In this document: positions 8,158 to 16,124 of the stretch, piece after piece | How the letters are laid out: each line of letters starts with the position of its first letter | How positions within the stretch are numbered: the first letter of the stretch is position 1 | Assembly (NCBI GenBank): GCA_027483795.1 | Contig: JAIXTT010000086.1 | Span: 1-52,846, forward strand | DNA from: Hyphomicrobiales bacterium | GTDB lineage: Bacteria > Pseudomonadota > Alphaproteobacteria > Rhizobiales > Beijerinckiaceae | Direction: 5' to 3' | DNA length: 52,846 nt | Position numbers and translations under genes: made by a program | The notes under the pieces: model-generated | Databases searched by the model: none | What the model was told of the DNA's origin: nothing | The model's input: only the letters and a program-made list of their open reading frames with translations

Positions 8158-9129
8158 ATGAGGGCGATCCTCTGCGAAACCTTCGGGCCGCCCGAGGCTC
8201 TCGTTCTTCGTGAAGGGCCCGATCCGAAGCCCGGCCCCGGCGAAGTCGTCGTCGCCGTCGGCGCGGCGCCGCTGAATTTCTTCGACACGCTGATCATCGA
8301 GAACCGCTACCAGTCCAAGCCTCAGCCGCCCTTCTCCCCGGGCGGCGAGATCGCGGGCAGGATCGTCGCCGTCGGCGAGGGAGTCGCGGGCTTCTCGAAA
8401 GGCGACCGGGTCGCGGCCTATGTCGGCTGGGGCGGCTGCCGGACGCATGTCGTCGTGCCCGTCGAGAAGCTCGTCCCCGTCCCGGAAGAGCTTTCGGACG
8501 ACGTCGCCGCGAGCCTTCTCATCGCTTACGGCACGTCGCTGCATGCGCTCGAAGATCGGGCGAAGCTGAAACCGGGCGAAACGCTCGCGGTGCTCGGCGC
8601 CTCGGGCGGCACGGGGCTGTCGGCGGTGGAACTCGGCGCGATCATGGGCGCGCGCGTGATCGCCTGCGCCTCGTCCGAAGCCAAACTCGCGCTCGCGGCG
8701 GAGCACGGCGCGCATGAGCTTCTCGATTATGCACGCGAGGACGTGAAGGCCGGTCTCAAGCGCCTCGCCCCCGACGGCGTCGACGTGATCTACGACCCCG
8801 TCGGCGGCGATCTTGCGGAACCCGCCTTGCGTGCGCTCGGGTGGAAGGGGCGCTTCCTCGTGGTGGGTTTCGCGGGCGGGAGCATTCCGAAGATGCCGCT
8901 GAACCTTCTGCTGCTGAAGGGCTGCGACATGCTGGGCGTCTTCTGGGGCGCCTTCACCGAAAAGGAGCCCGAAGCGCATCGTGCGAATGCGGCGCGGCTG
9001 TTCGGCTGGGCGCTCGAAGGGCGGCTCCGCGTGCATGTCGGCGCGACCGTCGCACTGGAGGACGCACCCGCCGCGATCCGCCTGATCGCCGACCGAAAGG
9101 CCGAAGGGAAGATCGTCGTCCGGCCGTGA
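8158..9129 (+). CDS. NADPH:quinone oxidoreductase family protein (zinc-less MDR)
   Basis: A 323-residue medium-chain dehydrogenase/reductase. The N-terminal GroES-like domain contains EVVVAVGAAPLNFFDTLII and PFSPGGEIAGRIVAVGEGV. The Rossmann domain has LGASGGTGLSAVELGAIMGA (NADPH loop) and DVIYDPVGGDLAEPALRALG. The cysteine/histidine set for catalytic or structural zinc is absent, which points to the quinone oxidoreductase (QOR) branch. It starts 6 bases after the sigma-factor stop, so the two are very likely co-transcribed. This is consistent with a redox-stress output or autoregulated unit, but the true electron acceptor is unknown. Confidence 0.9.
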   Translation: MRAILCETFGPPEALVLREGPDPKPGPGEVVVAVGAAPLNFFDTLIIENRYQSKPQPPFSPGGEIAGRIVAVGEGVAGFSKGDRVAAYVGWGGCRTHVVVPVEKLVPVPEELSDDVAASLLIAYGTSLHALEDRAKLKPGETLAVLGASGGTGLSAVELGAIMGARVIACASSEAKLALAAEHGAHELLDYAREDVKAGLKRLAPDGVDVIYDPVGGDLAEPALRALGWKGRFLVVGFAGGSIPKMPLNLLLLKGCDMLGVFWGAFTEKEPEAHRANAARLFGWALEGRLRVHVGATVALEDAPAAIRLIADRKAEGKIVVRP

Positions 9130-9144
9130 CGGGCTCGTGAACGA

Positions 9145-9177
9145 AGACGTGGATGCCCGAATGCGCGGGCATGACGG
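9145..9177 (+). repeat. Composite palindromic element, right module only
   Basis: AGACGTGGATGCCCG followed by AATGCGCGGGCATGACGG matches the right-hand module of the element at 6543-6639, with one change in the loop-proximal stem. It stands alone 15 bases after the quinone oxidoreductase stop, where it could form a 3'-end hairpin. Confidence 0.75.
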
Positions 9178-9290
9178 GGGAGAGACCGCTTCAGGGTGTC
9201 GAAGCCCCTTCCCCGAAGGTCCCGTTTCCGTCCGCCCTCACGCTGCGGTAAACCCTGAACAAGACCGGCAACGGCACGGAGGGGGACGCG

Positions 9291-10073
9291 ATGAGGATCC
9301 AAGGTCATGCGGCGCTGGTGACGGGCGCGGCATCGGGGCTGGGCGAAGCGACGGCGCGGATGCTTGCGGCCGAAGGCGCGAAGGTCGCGATCCTCGACAT
9401 GAACGCGGAGCGCGGCGAGGCGATCGCGGCGGAGATCGGCGGGCTCTTCTGCCGCGCGGACGTGACGGACGAAGCCTCGGTCGATGCGGCGTTCGCGAAG
9501 GCGCGCGCCGCGCACGGGACCGAACGCATCCTCGTCAATTGCGCGGGCATCGCGCCCGGCAAGCGGACCGTGTCGAAGAAGCGCGACACGGGCGAACTCG
9601 TCGCCCATGACCTCGCGACCTTCTCCAAGGTGCTCGCGGTCAATCTCGCGGGCACATTCCACATGATCGCGAAATCTTCGGTCGCCATGGCCGCGCTCGA
9701 CCCCGTGACGGAGGACGGCGGCCGCGGCGTCGTCGTCTGCACCGCCTCGATCGCGGGAGAGGACGGCCAGATCGGACAGGCGGCCTATGCGGCTTCGAAG
9801 GGCGGCGTTCTCGGGCTCACGCTGCCCGTCGCGCGCGATCTCGCCGGATACGGCATCCGGGTGATGACCATCATGCCCGGCCTGTTCCATACGCCGATGT
9901 TCGAGAGCGTGCCCGAGGACGTCCGCAAGGCGCTCGAAGCGAACGTGCCCTTTCCGTCCCGGCTCGGAAAGCCCGCGGAATATGCGAAGCTCGTGCGAAG
10001 CATCGTCGACAACGACATGCTCAACGGCTTCGCGATCCGGCTGGACGGGGCGCTGCGCATGCAGCCGAAGTGA
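9291..10073 (+). CDS. Short-chain dehydrogenase, 3-hydroxyacyl-CoA dehydrogenase type II-like
   Basis: A 260-residue Rossmann-fold NAD(H) enzyme. It has TGAASGLGEATARMLAAEG at the N-terminus, NCAGIAPG with the NAG-type motif, catalytic Tyr/Lys in YAASKGG near residue 165, and PGLFHTPMF. The cluster ASIAGEDGQIGQAAYAASKG and the MTIMPGLFHTPMFESVPE region match the HSD17B10/3-hydroxy-2-methylbutyryl-CoA dehydrogenase branch, which oxidises short or branched 3-hydroxyacyl-CoA. The ATG follows GGAGGGGGACGCG. An acyl-CoA synthetase 1.4 kb downstream fits an acyl-CoA theme. Substrate is inferred from branch similarity only. Confidence 0.88.
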   Translation: MRIQGHAALVTGAASGLGEATARMLAAEGAKVAILDMNAERGEAIAAEIGGLFCRADVTDEASVDAAFAKARAAHGTERILVNCAGIAPGKRTVSKKRDTGELVAHDLATFSKVLAVNLAGTFHMIAKSSVAMAALDPVTEDGGRGVVVCTASIAGEDGQIGQAAYAASKGGVLGLTLPVARDLAGYGIRVMTIMPGLFHTPMFESVPEDVRKALEANVPFPSRLGKPAEYAKLVRSIVDNDMLNGFAIRLDGALRMQPK

Positions 10074-10091
10074 CGAAACGCGATGAAGGAA

Positions 10092-10120
10092 GGGGCGGAG
10101 CGCCGGTCGCGCTCCGCCCC
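10092..10120. terminator. Hairpin between convergent SDR and DUF465 genes
   Basis: A 12-bp GC-rich stem (GGGGCGGAGCG + C at 10092-10103; G + CGCTCCGCCCC at 10109-10120) with a 5-base loop, 18 bases past the dehydrogenase stop. It lacks a T-run, so it may act as a weak or bidirectional terminator or protect the 3' end. Confidence 0.6.
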
Positions 10121-10175
10121 TCCGTGACGCTTTGCGATGTTTTCTCGAACGGAAGGACCGTTCCGCGCCGTCCCG

Positions 10176-10364
10176 TCAGTGCAGGGTCGGCTTGGCGTGC
10201 TGCGACCGCAGTCGCTCGATCTCTTCCTTCAACGCCAATTTCTTACGCTTCAACTCGGCCACGTGGAGGTCGTCGCCTCCGGGATGCGTCAACTCGGTCT
10301 CGATTTGCCTTTCGAGCGCCTTGTGGCGCTTTTCGAGTTCTGCGAGATGAGCCTGCATCGACAT
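10176..10364 (-). CDS. DUF465 (YdcH-like) small helical protein, second copy
   Basis: A 62-residue charged helical protein. The segments MQAHLAELEKRHKALERQIE and DLHVAELKRKKLALKEEIER give the family pattern: two helices linked by a short turn, with the conserved LKRKKLxLKEEI. The ATG at 10364 follows a strong GGGAGGATACGC ribosome site. A second ATG two codons later is possible. It diverges from the TauE/SafE gene. A more distant copy is at 1977-2195. Function is unknown. Confidence 0.88.
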   Translation of the reverse strand: MSMQAHLAELEKRHKALERQIETELTHPGGDDLHVAELKRKKLALKEEIERLRSQHAKPTLH

Positions 10365-10593
10365 GCGTATCCTCCCGTTGAGGGTGTTGACGAGGAGGAG
10401 TGTGACACGTCCGTGACGGCTGTCGAGAGGCCAAGAGGGTCTCCTTCGCTCGATATGGCAAAGGTTCCCTGAACCGGGCCCGCCGTTTCCGAGGCATGTT
10501 CAAGATGCAGGGCGGCCCGTGCACGCGCCCCGCTTGCGGCGCGCCCCTCCCGACGGCCATTCTCCCGCGTCTCCGCCGATCAGCGAGCCTCAA

Positions 10594-11355
10594 TTGGAAT
10601 TCTCCAGCGATCCCGTCTTCTATGTCGTCGGCACGATCGCCGTGATCATCGTCGGCCTCGGCAAAGGCGGCTTCACGGGTCTCGGTCTGCTCTCGACGCC
10701 GCTGCTCGCGCTCTATCTGCCGCCCGTCCAGGCGGCCGCGGTCATGATGCCGATCCTCGTCGTGCAGGACGTCCTCAGCGTCTGGGTCTTTCGGAAGAGC
10801 TTCGACAAACGCAGCACCGTGATCATCGTGACGGGCGGGCTTGCGGGCGTCGCCGTGGGGTGGGTTCTCGCGAGTGCGGTTCCGGAGGCCTTCGTCCGGC
10901 TGACGATGGGGCTCGTCGCGGTGGTCTTCGTGCTGCTCTATTGGAAACGCCGCCACGGGACGGCGGAGCACGGCAAGCCCGCGGGCATTCCCGGCGGCCT
11001 CTTCTGGGGCGCGGTGGCGGGCTATACCAGCTTCGTCGCGCATGCGGGCGCGCCGCCCGTGCAGGTCTATCTGATGCCGCAGCGTCTGCCGCCGCAGATC
11101 TATGCGGGCACGAGCACGATGTTCTTCGCGGCGGTGAACGCCTTCAAATTCGTCGCCTACATCCATCTCGGGCAATTCACGCCGACCAATATCGGCCTCT
11201 CCGCCGTGATGCTGCCGATCGCGGTCGCCTCGACCTTCGCGGGCGTCTGGCTGGTACGCCGCGTCGATGCCGCGCGCTTCTACGATCTGATCTACGGGCT
11301 CACGCTGCTGATCGGGCTGAAGCTCGCCTATGACGGGATCGTCGAACTGCTCTGA
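10594..11355 (+). CDS. TauE/SafE family (DUF81) membrane permease, probable sulfite/sulfonate exporter
   Basis: An integral membrane protein of about 253 residues with roughly eight hydrophobic segments. The first has the family's GLGKGGFTGLGLLSTPLLAL loop. The second half repeats the pattern with GAVAGYTSFVAHAGAPPVQV and AGTSTMFFAAVNAFKFVAYI. These are hallmarks of TauE/SafE anion transporters of the inner membrane. The start is uncertain: TTG at 10594 puts the first membrane helix at the usual distance from the N-terminus, while an in-frame GTG at 10519 would add 25 Pro/Arg-rich residues. Neither has a strong ribosome site. Substrate is not determinable. Confidence 0.85.
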   Translation: MEFSSDPVFYVVGTIAVIIVGLGKGGFTGLGLLSTPLLALYLPPVQAAAVMMPILVVQDVLSVWVFRKSFDKRSTVIIVTGGLAGVAVGWVLASAVPEAFVRLTMGLVAVVFVLLYWKRRHGTAEHGKPAGIPGGLFWGAVAGYTSFVAHAGAPPVQVYLMPQRLPPQIYAGTSTMFFAAVNAFKFVAYIHLGQFTPTNIGLSAVMLPIAVASTFAGVWLVRRVDAARFYDLIYGLTLLIGLKLAYDGIVELL

Positions 11356-11454
11356 TCGCCCTCCGGCGGGTCTTCGCCTTTCGCGACATTGAAGCCGGGC
11401 GGCCTCCGCCCTACCGTTTCCGGACAGTCGTCCGCATCCGGAAGGGATCGCCCC

Positions 11455-13089
11455 GTGCCGTCATCCATCTACGACGTCGATCTCGACCGGAACCCGGCGA
11501 ACCACCGACCGCTGACGCCGCTGGGCTTCCTCGAACGCGCGGCTGCGACGCATCCGGACCGAACGGCCATCGTTCACGGCGCGCTGCGGCGGACCTATCG
11601 CGACTTCCATGCGCGCTCGAAGAAGCTCGCCTCGGCGCTCGCGGCCCTCGGCATCGGCCGGGGCGACACGGTGGCGGCCATGCTCGCCAACACGCCCGCG
11701 ATGCTCGAATGCCATTACGGCGTGCCGATGACGGGCGGCGTCCTCAACACGCTGAACACGCGGCTCGATCCCGCGATCATCGCCTTCTCGCTCGACCACG
11801 GCGAGGCCAAGGTGCTGATCACGGACCGGGAATTCTCGAAGACGATCAAGGCCGCGCTCGCGCTCTGCAAGGCGAAGCCGCTCGTCATCGATTACGACGA
11901 CCCGGAATTCGCGGGCGAAGGCGAGCGTCTCGGGAGTTTGGATTACGAGGCCTTCGTGGCCTCGGGCTCGGAGGATTACGAGCGGAGCGCGCCCGGCGAC
12001 GAATGGGACGCGATCACGCTCAACTACACCTCGGGCACCACCGGCAATCCGAAGGGCGTCGTCTATCACCACCGCGGCGCCTATCTGCTCGCGCAGGGCA
12101 ATGTCCTCACCTGCGGCATGGGCAAGCATCCCGTCTATCTGTGGACGTTGCCGATGTTCCACTGCAACGGCTGGTGCTTTCCCTGGTCGATCTCGCTGGT
12201 CGCGGGCACGCATGTCTGCCTGCGGCAGGTGCGCGCCAAGGCCATGTACGACGCCGTCGCCGACCATGGCGTCACCCATCTCTGCGGCGCTCCGATCGTG
12301 ATGTCGACGCTGCTCAACGCGCTGCCCGCGGAAAAGCGGCCTCTGCCGCATGTCGTGGAATTCTTCACCGCCGCCGCTCCTCCGCCCGAGGCGGTGCTGG
12401 CCGCGATGAAGGAGGCGGGCTTCAACGTCACCCATCTCTACGGCCTCACCGAGACCTACGGGCCTTCGGTCGTCAACGACTGGCACGAGGCATGGGACGC
12501 GTTGCCCCTCGACCAACAGGCCGCCAAGAAGGCGCGGCAGGGCGTGCGCTATCCCTCCCTCGAAGGCCTCGCGGTCAAGGATCCGACGACCATGGCGGAC
12601 GTTCCCGCCGACGGCACGACGCTGGGCGAGGTCATGATGCGCGGCAACGTCGTGATGAAGGGCTATCTCAAGAACCGCGCCGCCTCCGACGACGCCTTCG
12701 CGGGCGGCTGGTTCCGTTCGGGCGATCTCGGCGTGATGCACCCCGACGGCTACGTCCAGCTCAAGGACCGGTCCAAGGACATCATCATCTCGGGCGGGGA
12801 GAACATCTCGTCGATCGAGGTCGAGGACGCGCTGTTCAAGCATCCCGCCGTGCAGGCGGCGGCGGTCGTGGCCAAGCCCGACGAGAAATGGGGCGAGACG
12901 CCCTGCGCCTTCATCGAATTGAAGCCCGGCGCGACGGCGGGCGTCGACGAGATCATCGATTGGTGCCGCAAGCATCTCGCGGGCTACAAGATCCCGCGCA
13001 CGGTCGTCTTCACCGAACTGCCCAAGACGTCGACGGGCAAGATCCAGAAATTCAAGCTGCGCGAGATGGCGAAGGACGTCGGGGCCTGA
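11455..13089 (+). CDS. AMP-forming acyl-CoA synthetase (medium-chain / DmdB-like)
   Basis: A 544-residue ANL-superfamily ligase activating a carboxylic acid to its CoA thioester. Motifs in order: YTSGTTGNPKGVVYHHRGAY (P-loop) near residue 197, LPMFHCNGWCFPWS, HLYGLTETYGPS, WFRSGDLGVMHPDGYVQLKD, SKDIIISGGENISSIEVE, and the C-terminal catalytic Lys in LPKTSTGKIQKFKLRE. The overall pattern fits the group that includes methylmercaptopropionate-CoA ligase (DmdB) and medium-chain ligases. The GTG at 11455 is chosen because GGAAGGG precedes it by eight bases. Upstream in-frame residues resemble non-coding sequence. The exact acid is unknown. Confidence 0.9.
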   Translation: MPSSIYDVDLDRNPANHRPLTPLGFLERAAATHPDRTAIVHGALRRTYRDFHARSKKLASALAALGIGRGDTVAAMLANTPAMLECHYGVPMTGGVLNTLNTRLDPAIIAFSLDHGEAKVLITDREFSKTIKAALALCKAKPLVIDYDDPEFAGEGERLGSLDYEAFVASGSEDYERSAPGDEWDAITLNYTSGTTGNPKGVVYHHRGAYLLAQGNVLTCGMGKHPVYLWTLPMFHCNGWCFPWSISLVAGTHVCLRQVRAKAMYDAVADHGVTHLCGAPIVMSTLLNALPAEKRPLPHVVEFFTAAAPPPEAVLAAMKEAGFNVTHLYGLTETYGPSVVNDWHEAWDALPLDQQAAKKARQGVRYPSLEGLAVKDPTTMADVPADGTTLGEVMMRGNVVMKGYLKNRAASDDAFAGGWFRSGDLGVMHPDGYVQLKDRSKDIIISGGENISSIEVEDALFKHPAVQAAAVVAKPDEKWGETPCAFIELKPGATAGVDEIIDWCRKHLAGYKIPRTVVFTELPKTSTGKIQKFKLREMAKDVGA

Positions 13090-13099
13090 GCCCCGGCCC

Positions 13100-13390
13100 T
13101 CACCCCGCGATCCGGTCCATCGCCTTCGCGAGTTCCACGTCGAGCGCGGTGAGCCCGCCGGCGTCATGCGTCGAGAGCACCACGTCGACGGTGCGGTAGA
13201 CGTTCGACCATTCGGGATGATGGTCCATCTTCTCCGCGACGAGCGCGACGCGCGCCATGAAGCCGAAAGCCTGGTTGAAATCCTTGAAGACGAAGCGCTT
13301 GGCGATCGCGTCCCGCCCCTCGACCGGACGCCAGCCCGGCAGATCCTCGGCGAGATGCGCGCGTTCGGTTTCGGTGAGCGATGCGGCCAT
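13100..13390 (-). CDS. phhB: 4a-hydroxytetrahydrobiopterin dehydratase
   Basis: A 96-residue pterin-4a-carbinolamine dehydratase, which regenerates the pterin cofactor after aromatic-acid hydroxylation. The signature is complete: [40 protein letters not shown] and [20 protein letters not shown], with the catalytic histidines in DHHPEW and STHD. Length is normal. The gene is convergent with the acyl-CoA synthetase (10 bases between stops). No phenylalanine hydroxylase is in this window, so its partner is elsewhere or it has a different role. Confidence 0.95.
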   Translation of the reverse strand: MAASLTETERAHLAEDLPGWRPVEGRDAIAKRFVFKDFNQAFGFMARVALVAEKMDHHPEWSNVYRTVDVVLSTHDAGGLTALDVELAKAMDRIAG

Positions 13391-13466
13391 GACGATGTCC
13401 TCCCGGACGGGGAGATAGGGCGTTCCCTCGTCGCCGAGGAGGTGGGACCATGCTCCGCCCCTACCC

Positions 13467-13562
13467 CGTCATGCCCGCGCATGCGGGCATCCACGTCTTT
13501 CTTTCCGTGGTGGAAGGAAAACGTGGATCCCGGCCCTCCGCTTCGCTGCGGCCGGGATGACG
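13467..13562 (-). repeat. Composite palindromic intergenic element, copy 2 (inverted)
   Basis: A 96-bp element with the same three-part layout as 6543-6639, in reverse orientation. First comes CGTCATGCCCGC-GCAT-GCGGGCATCC, then CACGTCTTT with its partner AAACGTGG, then ATCCCGGCC...GGCCGGGATGACG. The spacer between the central arms differs from copy 1, while the palindromic arms are kept. It lies between the dehydratase start and the thpR stop; the remaining bases of that gap show no gene. Confidence 0.85.
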
Positions 13563-13602
13563 GATGCGGGCGACCGATCGCTCCGCTCCTCGTAATGTCG
13601 GG

Positions 13603-14136
13603 TCACTGCAGCGGATAGGCCTCTTCCACGACATAGGGCCCGCCGCCGACGGAATCGCGGGAGGAATAGAGGACGAAACGATCCGGATCGAAGCTCATCG
13701 GCCGAAAATGGCCGTAGTCGGACAGGAAATGGGCCACGCTCTGCGCGGACGAGGAACGGAGCCGCGCAAGGGTCACGTGCGGCAGGAATTTCCGACCTTC
13801 CGGCGGCAGGCCCGCGCGGCGCACGATGCGCTCGTGCTCGGCCTGAAGTTCGGCGAGTTCCGGCGTGGGCGCGACGGTCGCGATGAGGGCGCGGGGGCGA
13901 TCGCCGCCGAAGACGCTCAACCCCTCGATCTTCATGCGGATGCGCCGCGGCCTTACGCCGAACAGCAGTTCATGGACGTCCCGCGCGGTGCGGTCGTCGA
14001 TGTCGCCCAGAAAGCGCAGGGTGACGTGATAGTTTTCGGGATCGATCCAGCGGGCGCCCTGCAGGCCGCCGCGGATCATGGACAGGGTCGAGGCGACCTC
14101 GTCCGGGACTTCGAGACCGGTGAACAGCCGGGGCAT
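13603..14136 (-). CDS. thpR: RNA 2',3'-cyclic phosphodiesterase (2H family)
   Basis: A 177-residue 2H phosphoesterase that opens 2',3'-cyclic phosphate ends on RNA. Both HxTx catalytic motifs are present: NYHVTLRFLGD near residue 41 and LPHVTLARL near residue 120. The N-terminus MPRLFTGLEVPDEV is typical of ThpR/LigT. The ATG at 14136 is the natural start. It is an isolated minus-strand gene, separated from the aldo/keto reductase upstream by 108 bases. Confidence 0.95.
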   Translation of the reverse strand: MPRLFTGLEVPDEVASTLSMIRGGLQGARWIDPENYHVTLRFLGDIDDRTARDVHELLFGVRPRRIRMKIEGLSVFGGDRPRALIATVAPTPELAELQAEHERIVRRAGLPPEGRKFLPHVTLARLRSSSAQSVAHFLSDYGHFRPMSFDPDRFVLYSSRDSVGGGPYVVEEAYPLQ

Positions 14137-14244
14137 GACGCGCCTCCGCCGGAACGATCCTGCACCGGACGGCCCATGCGCCGTCCGGCTTCAGGATGAA
14201 ACGGAGTGCCGGCGATTCTCAAGCGTCCCGTTCGAACCCGCGCC

Positions 14245-15294
14245 TCACGGCGCGGGGTTCATGTGCACCTGATGGATCGCGTCGATCCGCGCCTCGATCT
14301 CGGGCGTGAGCTTCACGTCGATCGAGTCGATGCAGGTCTTCAGCTGCTCCATCGAGGTCGCGCCGATGATCGTCGAGGCGACGAAGGGGCGGGCGTTGAC
14401 GAAGGCGAGCGCAAGCTTCGTGAGCTCGATCCCGCACTCCTGCGACAACGCCCAATAGGCATCGATCGCCTCGGCCGAGCCGGGCTTCTCGTAGCGCTGG
14501 AGGCGGTTGAAGAGCTGCTTGCGCGAGCCTTTCGGCAGCGCGCCGTTGCGGTACTTGCCCGTGAGATAGCCCTGCGCGAGCGGCGAATAGGCGAGGAGAC
14601 CCACGTCCTCGCGCATCGAGATCTCGGCCATGCCGGTCTCGTAGAGGCGGTTGAGGAGGTGATAGGCGTTCTGCACCGAGGCGATGCGCGGAAGGCCGCG
14701 CGTCTCCGACGCCTGCAGGAACTTCATCGTCCCCCAGGGGCTCTCGTTGGAGAGGCCGACATGGCGGATCTTGCCCTGCTTCACGAAGTCGCCGAGCACG
14801 TCGAGGATCTCCTCGATCGGGTTCGAGGCCCCGTCCATCTCGTTCCACTTGAAGTGGGTCGGGATCGAGCCCCAAGGCATCGGGCGATCCGGCCAGTGGA
14901 GCTGATAAAGGTCGATATAGTCCGTCTGCAGACGCTTGAGGCTCTTCTCCAGCGCTTCGGTCATCTGCTTGCGGTTCAGTTCGCCCGGGATGCGCCCGTC
15001 GCGGAACCAGTCCATGGGCGTGCGGCCGACGACCTTGGAGGCGAGGATCACCTTGTCGCGATTGCCGCGCGCCTTGAACCAGGTGCCGATGATCTCCTCG
15101 GTCCGCCCCTGCGTCTCGGCCTTGGGCGGCACCGCATAGAGTTCCGCCGTGTCGAAGAAATCGATGCCGCGGTCGAGCGCGTAATCCATCTGCTCGTGGC
15201 CTTCGGCCTCGGTGTTCTGCTCGCCCCAGGTCATGGTTCCGAGGCAGATGAGGCTGACCTTCAGGCCGGTGCGGCCGAGGGGACGATGTTCCAT
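14245..15294 (-). CDS. Aldo/keto reductase (Tas-like)
   Basis: A 349-residue NADPH-dependent TIM-barrel oxidoreductase. It begins MEHRPLGRTGLKVSLICLGT, has the catalytic Asp/Tyr segment DFFDTAELYAVPP and later EVGLLAYSP-type sequence (REDVGLLAYSPLAQGYLTGK), LQTDYIDLYQLHWPDRP, and the cofactor segment STIIGATSMEQLKTCIDSID. The long loop after VPPKAETQGRTEEIIG is characteristic of the Tas/YghZ branch. The ATG at 15294 is preferred over a further upstream in-frame ATG because conserved sequence begins exactly there. Physiological substrate is unknown. Confidence 0.92.
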   Translation of the reverse strand: MEHRPLGRTGLKVSLICLGTMTWGEQNTEAEGHEQMDYALDRGIDFFDTAELYAVPPKAETQGRTEEIIGTWFKARGNRDKVILASKVVGRTPMDWFRDGRIPGELNRKQMTEALEKSLKRLQTDYIDLYQLHWPDRPMPWGSIPTHFKWNEMDGASNPIEEILDVLGDFVKQGKIRHVGLSNESPWGTMKFLQASETRGLPRIASVQNAYHLLNRLYETGMAEISMREDVGLLAYSPLAQGYLTGKYRNGALPKGSRKQLFNRLQRYEKPGSAEAIDAYWALSQECGIELTKLALAFVNARPFVASTIIGATSMEQLKTCIDSIDVKLTPEIEARIDAIHQVHMNPAP

Positions 15295-15376
15295 GAGAAG
15301 GGACTCCGGGGGAACGCGTAACGGGAGCCGCTTCAAAGCATGAACGAAGCCGTCCGACCAGACCGCCCGGCGCAAA

Positions 15377-16096
15377 TCACGACCCGGAAGCGATGCGGCC
15401 GAGGAAGAGCTCGACATGCGGCGCCATGCCCTGCGCCATCAGGCGCACGCCCTCGGCGGTGGGGTGGATTCCGTCGGGAAGGTTGAGCCGCGGCTCGCCC
15501 GCCACCCCCTCGAGGATGAAGGGATGCAGGACGAGGCCGTGCTCGCGCGCGAGGTCGGGATAGATCGAGTCGAAGCGGCGGACATAGTCCTCGCCGTAGC
15601 TGCGCGGGGCGTACATGCCGACGAGCATGACCGAAATGCCGCGCGCCTTGAGCCTGCGGATCGTCTCGTCGAGCGCGCGCCGCGTGACCTCGGGATCGAC
15701 GCCGCGCAGCGCGTCATTGGCTCCGAGGGCGAGGATCACTCCGTCGACGCCGTCCGGGACAGACCAATCGACCCGCGCCAGACCTCCGGAACTGGTGTCT
15801 CCCGAAACGCCCGCATTCTCGATCTCGACGGCGCGGCCGCGCGCCTTCAACGTTCTTTCCAGCGCCGCGGGCAACGCGTCGCGCGGGGGAAGTCCGTAAC
15901 CTGCGGTGAGGCTGTCGCCCAAGGCGACGAGACGCAGCGTACGGGCCATGGCGGCGTCTCCGGACGACAAGAGAAGGCCCGCGACGAAAAGGAGCATGGA
16001 ACAAGCTGCGGCCGCCGCCTTTACGCGGCGCGAAGCACCCCCATATTGCGACGGAGGATGCGGAACGGCCGTGGGGGCGGAGTTTCGTCTGTTCAT
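15377..16096 (-). CDS. tesA: Arylesterase / lysophospholipase-thioesterase I (SGNH hydrolase, exported)
   Basis: A periplasmic SGNH-fold esterase. Block I is LVALGDSLTAGYGLP with the nucleophile Ser, block II GVSGDTSSGGLARV with Gly, block III LALGANDALRG with Asn, and block V LPDGIHPTAEGV with catalytic Asp/His. The start is debatable. ATG 16096 gives a basic n-region (SRRVK) before the hydrophobic core SMLLFVAGLLL and a signal-peptidase site near DAAMA. ATG 15997 would remove all positive charge. With the longer start the gap to the divergent ABC gene is only 28 bases. The tesA | ybbA-ybbP arrangement is the same as in E. coli. Confidence 0.88.
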   Translation of the reverse strand: MNRRNSAPTAVPHPPSQYGGASRRVKAAAAACSMLLFVAGLLLSSGDAAMARTLRLVALGDSLTAGYGLPPRDALPAALERTLKARGRAVEIENAGVSGDTSSGGLARVDWSVPDGVDGVILALGANDALRGVDPEVTRRALDETIRRLKARGISVMLVGMYAPRSYGEDYVRRFDSIYPDLAREHGLVLHPFILEGVAGEPRLNLPDGIHPTAEGVRLMAQGMAPHVELFLGRIASGS

Positions 16097-16124
16097 GGAT
16101 CCGAAGATCGGGAGAGGCCCCCGG

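Noticed and set aside
10519..10593. GTG-initiated 25-residue extension of the TauE/SafE protein
   Set aside because: Pro/Arg-rich, unlike family N-termini, and without a strong ribosome site. It is kept as an alternative start because the TTG at 10594 is not strong either.
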